Below are positions 1-9,350 of a DNA stretch of 50,356 nt, piece by piece; the first letter of the stretch is position 1; the number at the start of each line of letters is the position of its first letter. Under the pieces are notes generated by a model. The model made no database searches, was not told the DNA's origin, and saw nothing but the letters and a program-made list of their open reading frames with translations. The stretch comes from JANRIC01 sp033765345 (GTDB lineage: Bacteria > Bacteroidota > Bacteroidia > Cytophagales > Microscillaceae): NCBI GenBank assembly GCA_033765345.1, contig JANRIC010000174.1, forward strand, positions 1 to 50,356, read 5' to 3'. The position numbers and the translations under genes are program-made.

Positions 1-32
1 AATGCACGAATAAGGGCGTTTATTCGTGCATT
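1..32. repeat. Perfect 13-bp inverted repeat at window edge
   Basis: AATGCACGAATAA at 1-13 is the exact reverse complement of 20-32, with a 6-base loop GGGCGT. No T-run follows on the plus strand, so it is not an obvious plus-strand terminator. A minus-strand terminator cannot be excluded because the sequence stops at position 1. It could also be part of a larger repeat cut by the window. Confidence 0.6.
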
Positions 33-128
33 TGTGGCAAAATTGATCATCAAGAGCGGAAATTGAATGCACTTATTTTTTATAGAATCATTGTTTGAAA
101 ATACTTGTATGGATCATTCCCACATCAA

Positions 129-158
129 TTGTCAGAGAACCTTTTTTTGTACCTTTGT
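129..158 (+). promoter_or_regulatory. Bacteroidota-type promoter for the Rpn-like gene
   Basis: TTG at 129-131 is followed after 18 bases by TACCTTTG at 150-157, which matches the Bacteroidota -33/-7 consensus (TTG, about 17-23 bp, TAnnTTTG). Transcription would begin near 163-165. This puts the start codon of the following gene at 174 rather than at the more upstream in-frame ATG at 105. Confidence 0.6.
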
Positions 159-173
159 AGAAAACAAAAAATC

Positions 174-1031
174 ATGAGTCGAAAACTAATTCGTTTTGAC
201 TGGGCGATGAAAAAAATGCTTCGTCACAAAGCCAACTTTGATATTTTAGAGGGCTTTTTGAGCGAGTTACTTCATTTTGACATAACGATCGAGAGCATCT
301 TGGAAAGTGAAGGCAACAAACAAGACGAATACGATAAATACAATCGAGTGGATATCTTGGTGAAAAGCCAACATGATGAATTGATGCTGGTAGAAGTACA
401 GGATGATTCAGAAATTGACTATTTCCAGCGAATGTTATACGGCGTATCCAAATTGGTAACAGAGTACATCAAAGAAGGCGAACCTTACGGCACTATCAAA
501 AAAATCTATTCCATCAATATTGTGTATTTTGGTTTGGGGCAAGGCAAAGATTATGTCTATGAATACAAAGGCGAATTTGTAGGCTTGCACGAAAACGATA
601 TTTTAATTCCTACAACGCTACAAAAGCAAGACTTCAGGGTGGAGAAGGTATCTGATATTTTTCCCAAATATTACATTTTGAAAGTAAATAACTTTAATGA
701 TGTTGCCAAAAATACACTGGATGAATGGGTTTATTTCCTTAAAAACAGCGAGGTGAAAGACGACTTCAAGGCAAAAGGCTTGGATAAAGCAAAGGAAAAA
801 TTGCAATACGAAGCCTTATCTGATGAAGAAAAGAAGATGTATGACCGTTTTCAGGAAAATAGGCGTATTGAAATGAGCGTAGAATACACTGCTAAATTAG
901 AAGCCAAACAAGAACGAAACATTGAGATTGCTAAAGCTGCCATAAAAAAAGGTTTTGACAATGAAACTATATCTGAATTAACAGATTTAACTATTGAGCA
1001 AGTCGAACAACTACGAAGTTCAAAAGAGTAA
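174..1031 (+). CDS. Rpn family / PD-(D/E)XK nuclease family transposase-like protein
   Basis: This 285-residue protein has the N-terminal layout of the Rpn/PDDEXK_2 family (recombination-promoting nucleases, often labelled transposases). A conserved MKKMLRHKANFDILEGFL opening is followed by a PD-(D/E)XK-type core with Asp60, Glu74 and Gln76 (VDILVK...LVEVQ). The C-terminal half is helical and charged, and ends in an IAKAAIKKGFDNETISELT segment typical of these proteins. The ATG at 174 is preferred because a well-formed promoter lies at 129-158, inside the longer reading frame that begins at 105. Family members are DNA endonucleases that raise recombination and are often in variable regions. 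The host role here is not known, and no terminal repeats that would mark a transposon were found. Confidence 0.85.
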   Translation: MSRKLIRFDWAMKKMLRHKANFDILEGFLSELLHFDITIESILESEGNKQDEYDKYNRVDILVKSQHDELMLVEVQDDSEIDYFQRMLYGVSKLVTEYIKEGEPYGTIKKIYSINIVYFGLGQGKDYVYEYKGEFVGLHENDILIPTTLQKQDFRVEKVSDIFPKYYILKVNNFNDVAKNTLDEWVYFLKNSEVKDDFKAKGLDKAKEKLQYEALSDEEKKMYDRFQENRRIEMSVEYTAKLEAKQERNIEIAKAAIKKGFDNETISELTDLTIEQVEQLRSSKE

Positions 1032-1163
1032 AACTGTGCATATGCATTGCATTGATGGCAAGATGTGCAGACCTACTCCAACTAAATTTAAACTTTTATG
1101 CTTGTAGAAACAGATTGCTACTAAACCCGCTCTGCACACATGCTCTGGTATGTATAAAATTAA

Positions 1164-2219
1164 ATGAAGTACACAAAGGACGACATACAATTTGAACAGA
1201 TAAGTCCGCGAGGATTTGAAAATCTCTGTTATGACTTATTAGTTAAATATAATTTCCATAATTTGATTTGGAGAGAAGGTGGTGCTGATAACGGACGTGA
1301 TATTGAAGCGAGTTTTACATTTATCAACACCATAAAGAATAAAGAAACAAAATGGTTTTTTGAATGCAAACATTATACGTCTGGTGGTGTACCAGCAGAA
1401 CATCTAAGCTCTAAAATTGTTTGGGCAGATGCAGAATTACCAAATTCTATTGTAATTTTTGTTAGTTCTTATTTGACTAACAGTGCAAGAAATTGGATTG
1501 AAAAAATAAGTCCTCGAAAACAATACGAAATAATCTGCATCGAGGGAGAAGAATTAAAAGAAAGGCTGTTAAATTATCCTGACTTGATTGAGAGGTATTT
1601 TTCTCTTAACCGTTACGACCAAATGCTTAAAGACATTAAGGATTATAAGAATAAATTCAATATAAGCCCAAGCTTCGAGATATTAAAAGAGATAATTGAA
1701 AATATTGACTTGACAAAGCTCGACAACGAAGATATTGGATTCATTCTTCTCAATTTTTTTGGACAATATATCTTCTTTGAAACAAGAAATGATTTTTACG
1801 GGGACTTTGACGATAAAATCATTAATCGTGTATTGAAACATTTAAAAGCCACCATCACAAATGAAAGTCTTTCTTCTTTTGAGGAGTACAAAGGCAATTA
1901 CGATGAATTATTAGGATTAGGAATCTTAGACGAAATGTGTTGCCTAGACAATGAGGATAATATTAACGAAATAAAAAAATATGATTTTCAAGTTTACGAC
2001 TTACGTTTAAATTACAAACAAACTCAAGAAAATTGGAAAATTGGGCTTTATTTGTTTATTATTTATGATAATGTAGCCTTTGAAATATTCAAAGTTGAGA
2101 AAACAGAAATCAGAATAATTAAAGATTTTAATCCTAAAAAAATTGGAGTAATAAGTCTTAATCCTAGAAAAGACATTGAAAAAGATTATGACAAATATCT
2201 ACAGCAATTCAGACCATAA
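1164..2219 (+). CDS. Mrr-like restriction endonuclease domain protein
   Basis: The 351-residue product begins with an Mrr/PD-(D/E)XK restriction nuclease domain (about residues 8-150). It shows the FENLCYDLL helix, a GGADNGRDIEA segment carrying the catalytic Asp, and FFECKHY, which is the ExK part of the active site. A VIFVSSYLTNSARNWIEK strand-helix follows, as in Mrr_cat domains. Residues 160-351 match nothing I recognise and are rich in acidic and aromatic residues. Such fusions often pair the nuclease with a target-sensing domain. No methyltransferase or specificity subunit is adjacent, so a modification-dependent nuclease or a solitary defence gene is more likely than a classical restriction-modification pair. 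The local DNA is more AT-rich than the following genes. Confidence 0.8.
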   Translation: MKYTKDDIQFEQISPRGFENLCYDLLVKYNFHNLIWREGGADNGRDIEASFTFINTIKNKETKWFFECKHYTSGGVPAEHLSSKIVWADAELPNSIVIFVSSYLTNSARNWIEKISPRKQYEIICIEGEELKERLLNYPDLIERYFSLNRYDQMLKDIKDYKNKFNISPSFEILKEIIENIDLTKLDNEDIGFILLNFFGQYIFFETRNDFYGDFDDKIINRVLKHLKATITNESLSSFEEYKGNYDELLGLGILDEMCCLDNEDNINEIKKYDFQVYDLRLNYKQTQENWKIGLYLFIIYDNVAFEIFKVEKTEIRIIKDFNPKKIGVISLNPRKDIEKDYDKYLQQFRP

Positions 2220-2363
2220 CATTCGCTTCGTAATATGGCGGTTAAAGGGTTTCTATAAACATTAGAGCAGGGTTCAATATCAGGAATTTTATTGAATATT
2301 TTGCCACGAAATCCGCCACATCATCAATACCCGACACTTCATAATCTGTTATCAATTCTTTGC

Positions 2364-2912
2364 TCACCATTCCCACAAAATAATTGCCCAATCTTCCCCT
2401 CCGGAGCTATATTCGTAGATATTTTGAAACCCTACTTTTTCGTGTGCACGCATAGATCGGGTATTTCGCAGAGCTACTTCGGTGATGATGTATTTGAAAT
2501 GAGGTGCCATGAGGTTTTTCATCTCCTGATACAAACCCGCAAATACGCCTTGCCCCCGAAATTCGGAGGCTACACAAACTTGCCCCATCACAAAAAAGTT
2601 GGTATTATTTAAGTTTTCTCCTTGATACTCGATTGACTCGATCATCTCAAACATAGGTATCAGCACCGGGATTTTGTCTCCAAACTCCCGAAGCATCACC
2701 AGTGTATAGCCGATTACCTGATCCTTGTGCTTGGCAATGATGTGTGGATAAGGCTGATTCATTGCCTTCAGGGTCTCAAAATCGTGTGAGACCGTCACAA
2801 AACCCTGGGAACTGATATTTTCCTGAGTCAAAACTATTTCACGGTTGAGTTGCTGTAAATCCAGAATTTGGCGTAAATCCTGGTCATTTTGGGCAGTTGT
2901 GTAGCGGATCAT
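2364..2912 (-). CDS. GNAT family N-acetyltransferase
   Basis: The protein starting at MIRYTTAQND (182 residues) has a GNAT fold pattern. A central strand VMGQVCVASEFRGQGVFAGLY contains the acetyl-CoA-binding RGQGVF loop, followed by ITEVALRNTRSMRAHEKVGF, the usual motif B (N...S...H-x-x-G-F). The upstream in-frame ATG at 2957 would add 15 residues (MYKSLLAFIYNYKKK) that fit no GNAT start, so 2912 is preferred. The substrate cannot be told from the sequence. It stands alone on the minus strand between the Mrr-like gene and the desaturase gene. Confidence 0.85.
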   Translation of the reverse strand: MIRYTTAQNDQDLRQILDLQQLNREIVLTQENISSQGFVTVSHDFETLKAMNQPYPHIIAKHKDQVIGYTLVMLREFGDKIPVLIPMFEMIESIEYQGENLNNTNFFVMGQVCVASEFRGQGVFAGLYQEMKNLMAPHFKYIITEVALRNTRSMRAHEKVGFQNIYEYSSGGEDWAIILWEW

Positions 2913-3190
2913 TTTTTTCTTGTAATTATATATGAAAGCCAAAAGGGATTTATACAAAATGATTTTAATGAATTATACAAAAAATTATAAAAAAGTTCAA
3001 GGTTTGTCATTTATTTAACCGTTATTTATATTTAATTTTATGCCTATTAAACCAATCTACTCTACCTTTCAAAATTTTCGTTGAGATGAGGCGGCTTTCC
3101 TATCATTCTTTCAGATAGACAGTACATTAAACTTTGGCGAACGTGAAGGAGGGTATATTTTCCGAATAGATGGAAAATTAAGTAAATTCA

Positions 3191-4279
3191 ATGAAACAAA
3201 TTATGCAAAAAGTTCCCAGATTTTCCCATCTGAATCAGAAAGATTTTGTGACGGCACTTAATGTAAACGTCAATCAATATTTTAAAGATAATCGTTTATC
3301 TCGCCATGCGACTCCTTTTATGGTCTTTAAATCAGGAGTTTATCTCAGTTTATGGTTGGGTTCTTATAGTTTATTACTGCTTGGAGCTTACGATATTCCG
3401 GGTATGTATATGCTTTGGGCTATATTGGGTGTGAGCTTGGCAATGGTTACGATCAATATAGGACACGATGCCATTCACGGTGCTTATTCACGCCACAAGT
3501 GGGTCAATAATTTATTGTCGCATACCTTCAATCTTAATGGAGCCAGTGCTTATATGTGGGTCAAGATGCACAATCAAGCACACCATACCTATACCAATGT
3601 AGATGGTTTTGACGAAGATATTGCTCCTATTCCTATTATTAGGATTTCTCCCCTCAAGAAGCGTTGGCGTATCCATAAATATCAATATATCTATGCGTTT
3701 GTTTTGTATGGGCTTACAACGCTTTCGTGGATATTTATTAAAGATTATAAAAAATTTTTTATCAATGAAGTAGGCAATTACTCCGGAAAAAAACATCCTA
3801 CCAAAGAATATTTCTTTTTATTTTTTTATAAATTTATCAATTATACCTTGTTTTTAGTTATTCCTTTGTGGGTGATAGATTTGCATTGGGGCTACGTTTT
3901 GAGTGGTTTTTTATTGATGCACTTTATTGGAGGCTGGTTGTTGGCTATTATTTTTATGCTGGCACACGCGGTGGAGGAAACCCATTTTCCAAATCCCGAT
4001 TCTGAAGGATCTATTGAACACTGCTGGACAGTACACCAATTATATACCACAGCCAATTTTTCTTCCAGAAGCAAAGTATTGGCATTTATCACAGGAGGCT
4101 TAAATACACAAATTGAGCACCATTTGTTTCCCAATATATGCAGTGTACATTATCCGGCTTTGACGGTAATTGTCCGTGAAACGGCTCAACTTCACAAAAT
4201 ACCTTATTATGAATCTTCCTTAGCATCAGCATTGGTATCTCATCAAAGGTTTTTATGGAAGATGGGGAACCAGGATTGA
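3191..4279 (+). CDS. Membrane fatty acid desaturase
   Basis: This 362-residue integral membrane di-iron desaturase carries the three histidine boxes of the family. They are HDAIH at residues 92-96, HNQAHH at 127-132, and QIEHH near residue 308. Hydrophobic segments lie before the first box (about 48-90) and between the second and third boxes (about 165-260), giving the usual four transmembrane helices. The QIEHH form of the third box is typical of the linoleoyl-CoA/front-end desaturase-like branch, although many Bacteroidota members introduce a single double bond to adjust membrane fluidity; regiospecificity cannot be read from sequence. It would take electrons from ferredoxin or a reductase that is not encoded nearby. 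It ends 5 bases before the convergent gene at 4285. Confidence 0.92.
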   Translation: MKQIMQKVPRFSHLNQKDFVTALNVNVNQYFKDNRLSRHATPFMVFKSGVYLSLWLGSYSLLLLGAYDIPGMYMLWAILGVSLAMVTINIGHDAIHGAYSRHKWVNNLLSHTFNLNGASAYMWVKMHNQAHHTYTNVDGFDEDIAPIPIIRISPLKKRWRIHKYQYIYAFVLYGLTTLSWIFIKDYKKFFINEVGNYSGKKHPTKEYFFLFFYKFINYTLFLVIPLWVIDLHWGYVLSGFLLMHFIGGWLLAIIFMLAHAVEETHFPNPDSEGSIEHCWTVHQLYTTANFSSRSKVLAFITGGLNTQIEHHLFPNICSVHYPALTVIVRETAQLHKIPYYESSLASALVSHQRFLWKMGNQD

Positions 4280-4284
4280 TTGTA

Positions 4285-5187
4285 CTACACTTTGGAGTGA
4301 ATATTGGGCTTTCCTACATTTCCAAATAAACGTCTACAAAACACCCATATTTTTGAAAGTTTGGGTGCTTTTTCTGTGTGACAAAGAATTTTATTTTTAT
4401 CAGAGGGGTCGGTTTGATCGTTTTGGGCAATATAAGCCCTGGCACTTTCTAAAATGGCTGCGTGAAATTCAGGTCTTAACCGACAACAACTGCCAATTAC
4501 ACCAATAATCATTTTATCCAACTGATAATATTCATCCGAAACCCGGTTGATACTATGCTGCGGCACAAAATATTGCATAGGTATTTGCAAGGGAGCCATC
4601 TTGAGGATAATTTTATTGAGATGTTTTTGGGGCATAAGCATGGGGGGGAAGGTGTCGAAATAGTAGAGTTTCTCGTCTCTCAGGGCGTAGTTACGAAGTG
4701 TAGGATGGAAACCAATTTCCAAGGGTTCATTTTTTTTATTTTGCCAGTATAATAAAATATCATCAAAAATCCGGGTCATAATTTCCAGAAAACGATTCTT
4801 AGGAGCTTCTTCCAGTAAGTTTCTTACCAATTCGGACGGTTCAAAGGCTTTTTGACAGATGATCAGGTAGAATTTAGAGGCAATTTGCCTTACCTGAGCC
4901 TCAGTATCTGGAATCAATATTCCCAACGCTCTCATTTTCAGTATATAATCCTTGTGGTTTTCAAGTATAAAATCCATCAATGTGGGGTTTTTGATGGGTT
5001 TATAGATTTTTAGTACTAAAGCATCGCCTTGTTGATTGTGTATTTTGATAGGAGATGAAAAAAAACCCAGTTTGGAGATCGCTTGTTTTTTATACTCACC
5101 TGAAAGGATAAGTTTGTCAATGGCTTTATAATCAATTAGATAGGTGTCGTGAGGCATGAGATTTGGATTAAAATATGCGTATATCAA
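4285..5187 (-). CDS. Protein with kinase-like fold signature, function unknown
   Basis: The 300-residue protein has no signal peptide or membrane segment. Residues 40-100 contain alternating strand patterns (GDALVLKIYKP, DYILKMRALGI). Later, FHPTLRNYALRDEKLYYFDTFPP looks like the catalytic loop and metal-binding region of aminoglycoside phosphotransferase-like kinases (H...N...D). A true HxD is not obvious, so catalysis is uncertain. I recall similar proteins grouped as uncharacterised DUF families (possibly DUF6206) but cannot confirm this. An alternative start is the ATG at 5154 (MPHDTYLIDYK). It is convergent with the desaturase gene and downstream of icd, from which it is separated by a terminator at 5259-5292. 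Confidence 0.6.
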   Translation of the reverse strand: MIYAYFNPNLMPHDTYLIDYKAIDKLILSGEYKKQAISKLGFFSSPIKIHNQQGDALVLKIYKPIKNPTLMDFILENHKDYILKMRALGILIPDTEAQVRQIASKFYLIICQKAFEPSELVRNLLEEAPKNRFLEIMTRIFDDILLYWQNKKNEPLEIGFHPTLRNYALRDEKLYYFDTFPPMLMPQKHLNKIILKMAPLQIPMQYFVPQHSINRVSDEYYQLDKMIIGVIGSCCRLRPEFHAAILESARAYIAQNDQTDPSDKNKILCHTEKAPKLSKIWVFCRRLFGNVGKPNIHSKV

Positions 5188-5258
5188 ATTATTTCAAACC
5201 TCGACTTACTTAAAATTTCTCAAAACTAAAAATAACTTAAGGATTTATTTATTAAAGC

Positions 5259-5292
5259 ACAAAAAAAGACTGCTCATACAAGCAGTCTTTGT
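5259..5292 (-). terminator. Rho-independent terminator after icd
   Basis: AAAGACTGCT (5265-5274) and AGCAGTCTTT (5281-5290) form a perfect 10-bp stem with a 6-base loop. Read on the minus strand the stem is followed by a run of seven T. It lies 23 bases past the icd stop codon. Confidence 0.85.
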
Positions 5293-5314
5293 ATAAAATG
5301 CAATGTTCCATCCC

Positions 5315-6580
5315 TTACATATTTTGAATCACTTCGGTAGCGAATTCGGAGGTCTTAAGTAGCGTAGCCCCTTCCATCAATCGGTGGAAATCATACGTTA
5401 CGCGTTTGCTTTGGATGGTAGCTTCCAAACCTTTATAAATCAGGTCGGCGGCGGCGTCCCAGTTCATATATTCAAACATCATAGCTCCTGATAAAATCAC
5501 AGAACCCGGATTTACTTTATCCAATCCGGCATATTTGGGGGCTGTGCCGTGTGTAGCTTCAAAGATTGCGTGCCCAGTCAGGTAATTGATATTGGCACCT
5601 GGGGCAATACCGATACCTCCCACAATAGCGGCCAGTGCGTCAGAGATATAATCACCGTTTAGGTTCATGGTGGCTATTACTGAATATTCGGCTGGTCGGG
5701 TCAGGATTTGCTGTAAAAAAGCGTCGGCAATTACGTCTTTGATAATGATTTTACCGGCAGCTTGAGCTTCAGACTGCGCTTTATTGGCAGCATCTTGACC
5801 TTGTGACTCTGCGATTTTTTCGTATTGTGCCCAGGTAAAAACCTGATCGGCAAATTCACGTTCGGCAAGAGCATAACCATAATTTTTGAATGCTCCTTCG
5901 GTAAATTTCATAATATTACCTTTGTGTACAAGGGTCACAGAGGGTTTTTTATACTGAATGGCAAACTCGATGGCAGAGCGAACCAATCTTTCAGAACCCT
6001 CGAGCGAAATGGGTTTGATTCCGATAGAAGAGGTCTCTGGGAAGCGAATTTTCTTAACACCCATCTCCTTGACCAAGAAATCGATTACTTTTTGCGTGCC
6101 TGCCTCGCCATGCATCCACTCAATTCCAGAGTAAACATCTTCGGTATTCTCTCTAAAGATCACCATATCCGTTGTAGAAGGGTCTTTTACGGGTGAAGGT
6201 ACGCCTTGAAACCATCGTACAGGGCGCACACAGGCATATAGGTCAAGGATTTGTCTTAGAGCTACGTTCAATGAGCGAATGCCTCCGCCTACGGGTGTAG
6301 TTAATGGACCTTTGATACCCACGAGATACTCGTTGAATGCATCTAAGGTAGTTTGTGGAAGCCAATCTCCTGTTAGGTTATAAGATTTTTCACCGGCTAA
6401 TACTTCTTTCCAAGCGATTTTTTTTTGCCCTTGAAAGGCTTTTTGAACGGCGGCATCAAATACGCGCACAGAGGCCGCCCAGATATCCGGTCCGGTACCG
6501 TCTCCTTCAATAAATGGAATAATGGGCTGGTCAGGAACCTGCAGCTTGCCATTATGGATGCTTATTTTTTGTTCACTCAT
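5315..6580 (-). CDS. icd: Isocitrate dehydrogenase, NADP-dependent
   Basis: The 421-residue protein matches the bacterial (E. coli-like) isocitrate dehydrogenase family across its length. It has an N-terminal IPFIEGDGTGPDIW nucleotide/substrate region, VFRENTEDVYSGIEW, KPISLEGSERLVRSAIEFA, VHKGNIMKFTEG, LNGDYISDALAA and ATHGTAPKYAGLDKVNP, which binds the adenine end of the cofactor. It oxidatively decarboxylates isocitrate to 2-oxoglutarate in the TCA cycle, in the cytoplasm. The start at 6580 gives the expected N-terminus and sits about 36 bases below a good promoter. A 10-bp-stem terminator follows the stop, so the gene is probably transcribed alone. Confidence 0.97.
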   Translation of the reverse strand: MSEQKISIHNGKLQVPDQPIIPFIEGDGTGPDIWAASVRVFDAAVQKAFQGQKKIAWKEVLAGEKSYNLTGDWLPQTTLDAFNEYLVGIKGPLTTPVGGGIRSLNVALRQILDLYACVRPVRWFQGVPSPVKDPSTTDMVIFRENTEDVYSGIEWMHGEAGTQKVIDFLVKEMGVKKIRFPETSSIGIKPISLEGSERLVRSAIEFAIQYKKPSVTLVHKGNIMKFTEGAFKNYGYALAEREFADQVFTWAQYEKIAESQGQDAANKAQSEAQAAGKIIIKDVIADAFLQQILTRPAEYSVIATMNLNGDYISDALAAIVGGIGIAPGANINYLTGHAIFEATHGTAPKYAGLDKVNPGSVILSGAMMFEYMNWDAAADLIYKGLEATIQSKRVTYDFHRLMEGATLLKTSEFATEVIQNM

Positions 6581-6615
6581 CGTGTAATTGCAATAAGGTT
6601 TTATAAAAATTTTTA

Positions 6616-6644
6616 CAAAAATACGAACAACTTAGTAATTGCAA
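6616..6644 (-). promoter_or_regulatory. Promoter of icd
   Basis: On the minus strand TTG (6642-6644) is followed after 18 bases by TATTTTTG (6623-6616). This fits the Bacteroidota consensus. Transcription would begin near 6610, about 30 bases before the icd ATG. Confidence 0.6.
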
Positions 6645-6767
6645 AGTAATAATAAATACTTCGACTTTGAATATCAATATTTCACTATAATTCAACCTCT
6701 AATTGGGAAGAATAGTTTTTTGGAGTATAATTTATGTATATTTTGCAAGAAAATAAATTTTAAAACA

Positions 6768-8408
6768 ATGAAGCAAATTTGGTGTCTTTTTATGTGTTTG
6801 TGCACAAATTTTTCCGTTATTCTGGGGCAATCTTTTACACGGCAAGATAGTCTTAGGGGTTTCTTGAATCAGTGGAGAAATTGTTATGATGTAACATTTT
6901 ACGATTTGGATATTCGGGTCAATCCGGACAAAAAATTTATTTCTGGTTTTAACACCATGCATTATACCATAGAAGCAGATTTTGACAAAATTCAAGTGGA
7001 TTTGTACCAGAATATGAAATTGGAAAAAGTACTTTTTAAGGGAAATTCACTTGACTTTAAAAGGGAGGGGAATGCTATTTTTATCACTTTTCCTCAAACA
7101 CAGAAAAAAGGACAAACCGGAGCTATTCAGATGTATTTCTCCGGAGAACCCAGGGTTGCGCCCAATGCTCCCTGGGACGGGGGCTTTTCCTGGAAAAAAG
7201 ACGCACAAGGCAATCATTTTATCGGGGTTTCTTGTGAAGGTGACGGAGCAAGCCTCTGGTGGCCTACCAAAGACCACCTCTCGGAAGAGCCGGATAGCAT
7301 GCAAATTAGCTGTGCAGTGCCCGCTGATTTGATCTGTGTAGCCAATGGAAGTTTACGCAAAGAGGAAAAATTAGAGGATCAATATCGTAAATTTATATGG
7401 TTTGTAAGTTATCCGATCAATAGTTATAATGTAACCCTGAATGTAGCCCGATATACGCATTTTTCTGACACCTACACGAGTGAAGACGGTGCAGCCCTTG
7501 AGCTGGATTATTATGTGCTGCCCGAAAACCTGGAAAAGGCCAAAAAGCAATTTGCTCAAGTTAAACCTATGCTGGCTTGTTATGAAAAACTATTCGGGAA
7601 ATATCCTTTTTGGAATGATGGTTTTGCGCTGGTAGAGACCCCTTACCTGGGTATGGAGCACCAAAGTGCCGTAGCCTACGGAAATAAATACCAAAATGGC
7701 TATCTGGGGTATGACCTTTCAGGAAGTGGTTATGGGAATAAATTTGATTATATCATTATTCACGAAGCTGGCCACGAATATTGGGGGAATAGTGTGAGCT
7801 GTAAAGATCACGCCGAATTATGGATTCACGAGGCATTTTGCACTTATACAGAAGCTTTGTATGTAGAATGTATGTACGGCAAAGAAGCAGGATACAGCTA
7901 TGTAAGTGGTCTCAAAGGGCAGGTTTCTAACCAAACTCCGATTGTAGGCCCACTGGGGGTAAATGCTTCTGGGGGGGGAGATATGTATTTTAAAGGTGCT
8001 TTGATGCTACATACCCTGCGAAATGTGTTGGACAATGACGTGCTTTGGTTTGAAATTATCAAAGGAATTACTACGGATTTTAAACTAAAAAATACTGATA
8101 CGCCCGAATTGACGGCTTATATCAGCCAAAAAGCCGGAAAAAACCTGGGCTATTTTTTTAAACAATATCTCTACTTCCCGCAAATCCCTACCTTGGAATA
8201 TAAAATTGAGAAAAAAGACAAGGCTTATTCCTTGAGCTTTCGCTGGGAGGCTGACGTAGAAGAGTTTGCCATGCCCCTGAAAATCAAGGTCGGAAAAGAA
8301 GAAATCACCCTAAATCCGACAAGTCAATGGCAACAAATTCCTTTAAAACAAGCGACCTTCGAGCTCAAAGAAAACACATATTATATCTATACAGAATTGA
8401 AAAATTGA
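6768..8408 (+). CDS. M1 family metallopeptidase, exported
   Basis: From the ATG at 6768 the protein has 546 residues and opens with a signal peptide (MKQIWCLFMCLCTNFSVILGQ). In-frame codons further upstream (from 6639) encode unlikely sequence and are left out. The M1 N-terminal beta domain is followed by LGMEHQSAVAYGN, which replaces the usual GAMEN motif. The zinc site is HEAGH (332-336) with Glu355 in WIHEAFCTY. Residues after 430 form the short helical and C-terminal beta region. Members cleave N-terminal residues from peptides; the form with GMEHQ is common among Bacteroidota M1 proteins. The likely place is the periplasm or cell surface. It diverges from icd. Confidence 0.92.
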   Translation: MKQIWCLFMCLCTNFSVILGQSFTRQDSLRGFLNQWRNCYDVTFYDLDIRVNPDKKFISGFNTMHYTIEADFDKIQVDLYQNMKLEKVLFKGNSLDFKREGNAIFITFPQTQKKGQTGAIQMYFSGEPRVAPNAPWDGGFSWKKDAQGNHFIGVSCEGDGASLWWPTKDHLSEEPDSMQISCAVPADLICVANGSLRKEEKLEDQYRKFIWFVSYPINSYNVTLNVARYTHFSDTYTSEDGAALELDYYVLPENLEKAKKQFAQVKPMLACYEKLFGKYPFWNDGFALVETPYLGMEHQSAVAYGNKYQNGYLGYDLSGSGYGNKFDYIIIHEAGHEYWGNSVSCKDHAELWIHEAFCTYTEALYVECMYGKEAGYSYVSGLKGQVSNQTPIVGPLGVNASGGGDMYFKGALMLHTLRNVLDNDVLWFEIIKGITTDFKLKNTDTPELTAYISQKAGKNLGYFFKQYLYFPQIPTLEYKIEKKDKAYSLSFRWEADVEEFAMPLKIKVGKEEITLNPTSQWQQIPLKQATFELKENTYYIYTELKN

Positions 8409-8462
8409 ACATTCACCTATATATATGGGTTAAAATGATGTACATTGATCTATTGCATATCT

Positions 8463-9071
8463 ATGAAAAAAAGTCAGACTGATCTAAAAGAAAAAGCCGT
8501 AATCCGTCTAAGAGAGCCTTTTGAACTGATGTTGTGGGCAGGTATCCTTGGGATAAGCTTGATGTTTTTGGTTTTTACCATGGTTTTTGTGCTTCGTAAA
8601 GAAACCGGTATGGCCGATTTTAAGCTCCCCAGAGTATTTTGGTTGAGCAGTTTGGTGATTGCCCTGAGCAGCTTTAGCATAGATCAGGCAGGGCAGGCTT
8701 TCAAAAAAGAGTCCTTTCGAAGTTACCGATTTTATTTGCTCTTGACGCTAGTTTTGGGTGGTTTGTTTGTGCTGCTTCAGTTTTTGGGATGGTCAAAGAT
8801 GATTCAACAAGGCATTTCATTCAAAAACAGCTTCGTTGGATCGTTTATCTATTTGATCTCCGGGATACACATTTTACACTTGGCGGGAGGAGTCTTGTGC
8901 TTACTGCTTATTTTTATGGATTCTTTAAAGAATTTATCTTATGTAGATTCTTTTGTATATAGCGTAAATCCACCCAATCGGCTTCGTTTGCGATTGGTAT
9001 CTATTTACTGGCATTTTGTGGATGGGCTTTGGATTTACCTTTTTCTGTTTTTTTTATACTGGCAAACCTAA
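8463..9071 (+). CDS. Cytochrome c oxidase subunit III-like protein
   Basis: The product (202 residues from ATG 8463; a TTG at 8445 is possible but unlikely) is a five-helix membrane protein of the heme-copper oxidase subunit III family. The helices lie at roughly 22-45, 60-78, 91-110, 124-150 and 178-200. Diagnostic motifs are SGIHILHLAGG and YWHFVDGLWIYLF, corresponding to the conserved H-x-x-H...G and W-H-F-x-D-x-x-W of the family. No subunit I or II gene is nearby. Bacteroidota commonly carry extra, dispersed subunit III-like genes, so whether it assembles into the main oxidase is uncertain. Confidence 0.88.
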   Translation: MKKSQTDLKEKAVIRLREPFELMLWAGILGISLMFLVFTMVFVLRKETGMADFKLPRVFWLSSLVIALSSFSIDQAGQAFKKESFRSYRFYLLLTLVLGGLFVLLQFLGWSKMIQQGISFKNSFVGSFIYLISGIHILHLAGGVLCLLLIFMDSLKNLSYVDSFVYSVNPPNRLRLRLVSIYWHFVDGLWIYLFLFFLYWQT

Positions 9072-9350
9072 AATTCATATCCAAAAAAATAGATTTTATT
9101 CCTATGTAAGAATTTATGAAAAAGACTGGTTTTCTTGAATAAAATATGTATTTTGCACCCAAGAAAACATTCATTCTCTTTAATTTCTTCAATAATTACG
9201 GAAAATTGATCTTACTTTTTTCAATGAATACGTATTAACCGATAGCTTTGAAATAAGTAAATAGTCTTGCTTGGGTCAGTATTATCCTACTAAATGGATA
9301 ATACATTTACTTCATCCTTGATGAAAACTTGTCGTATTAGCTCCAAAATT

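Noticed and set aside
174..1031. Complete transposon around the Rpn-like gene
   Set aside because: No terminal inverted repeats or target duplications flank the gene; the hairpin at 1-32 has no partner on the other side.
2292..2612. Plus-strand open frame of 106 codons
   Set aside because: It is antisense to the GNAT acetyltransferase gene, has no recognisable domain and an unlikely composition.
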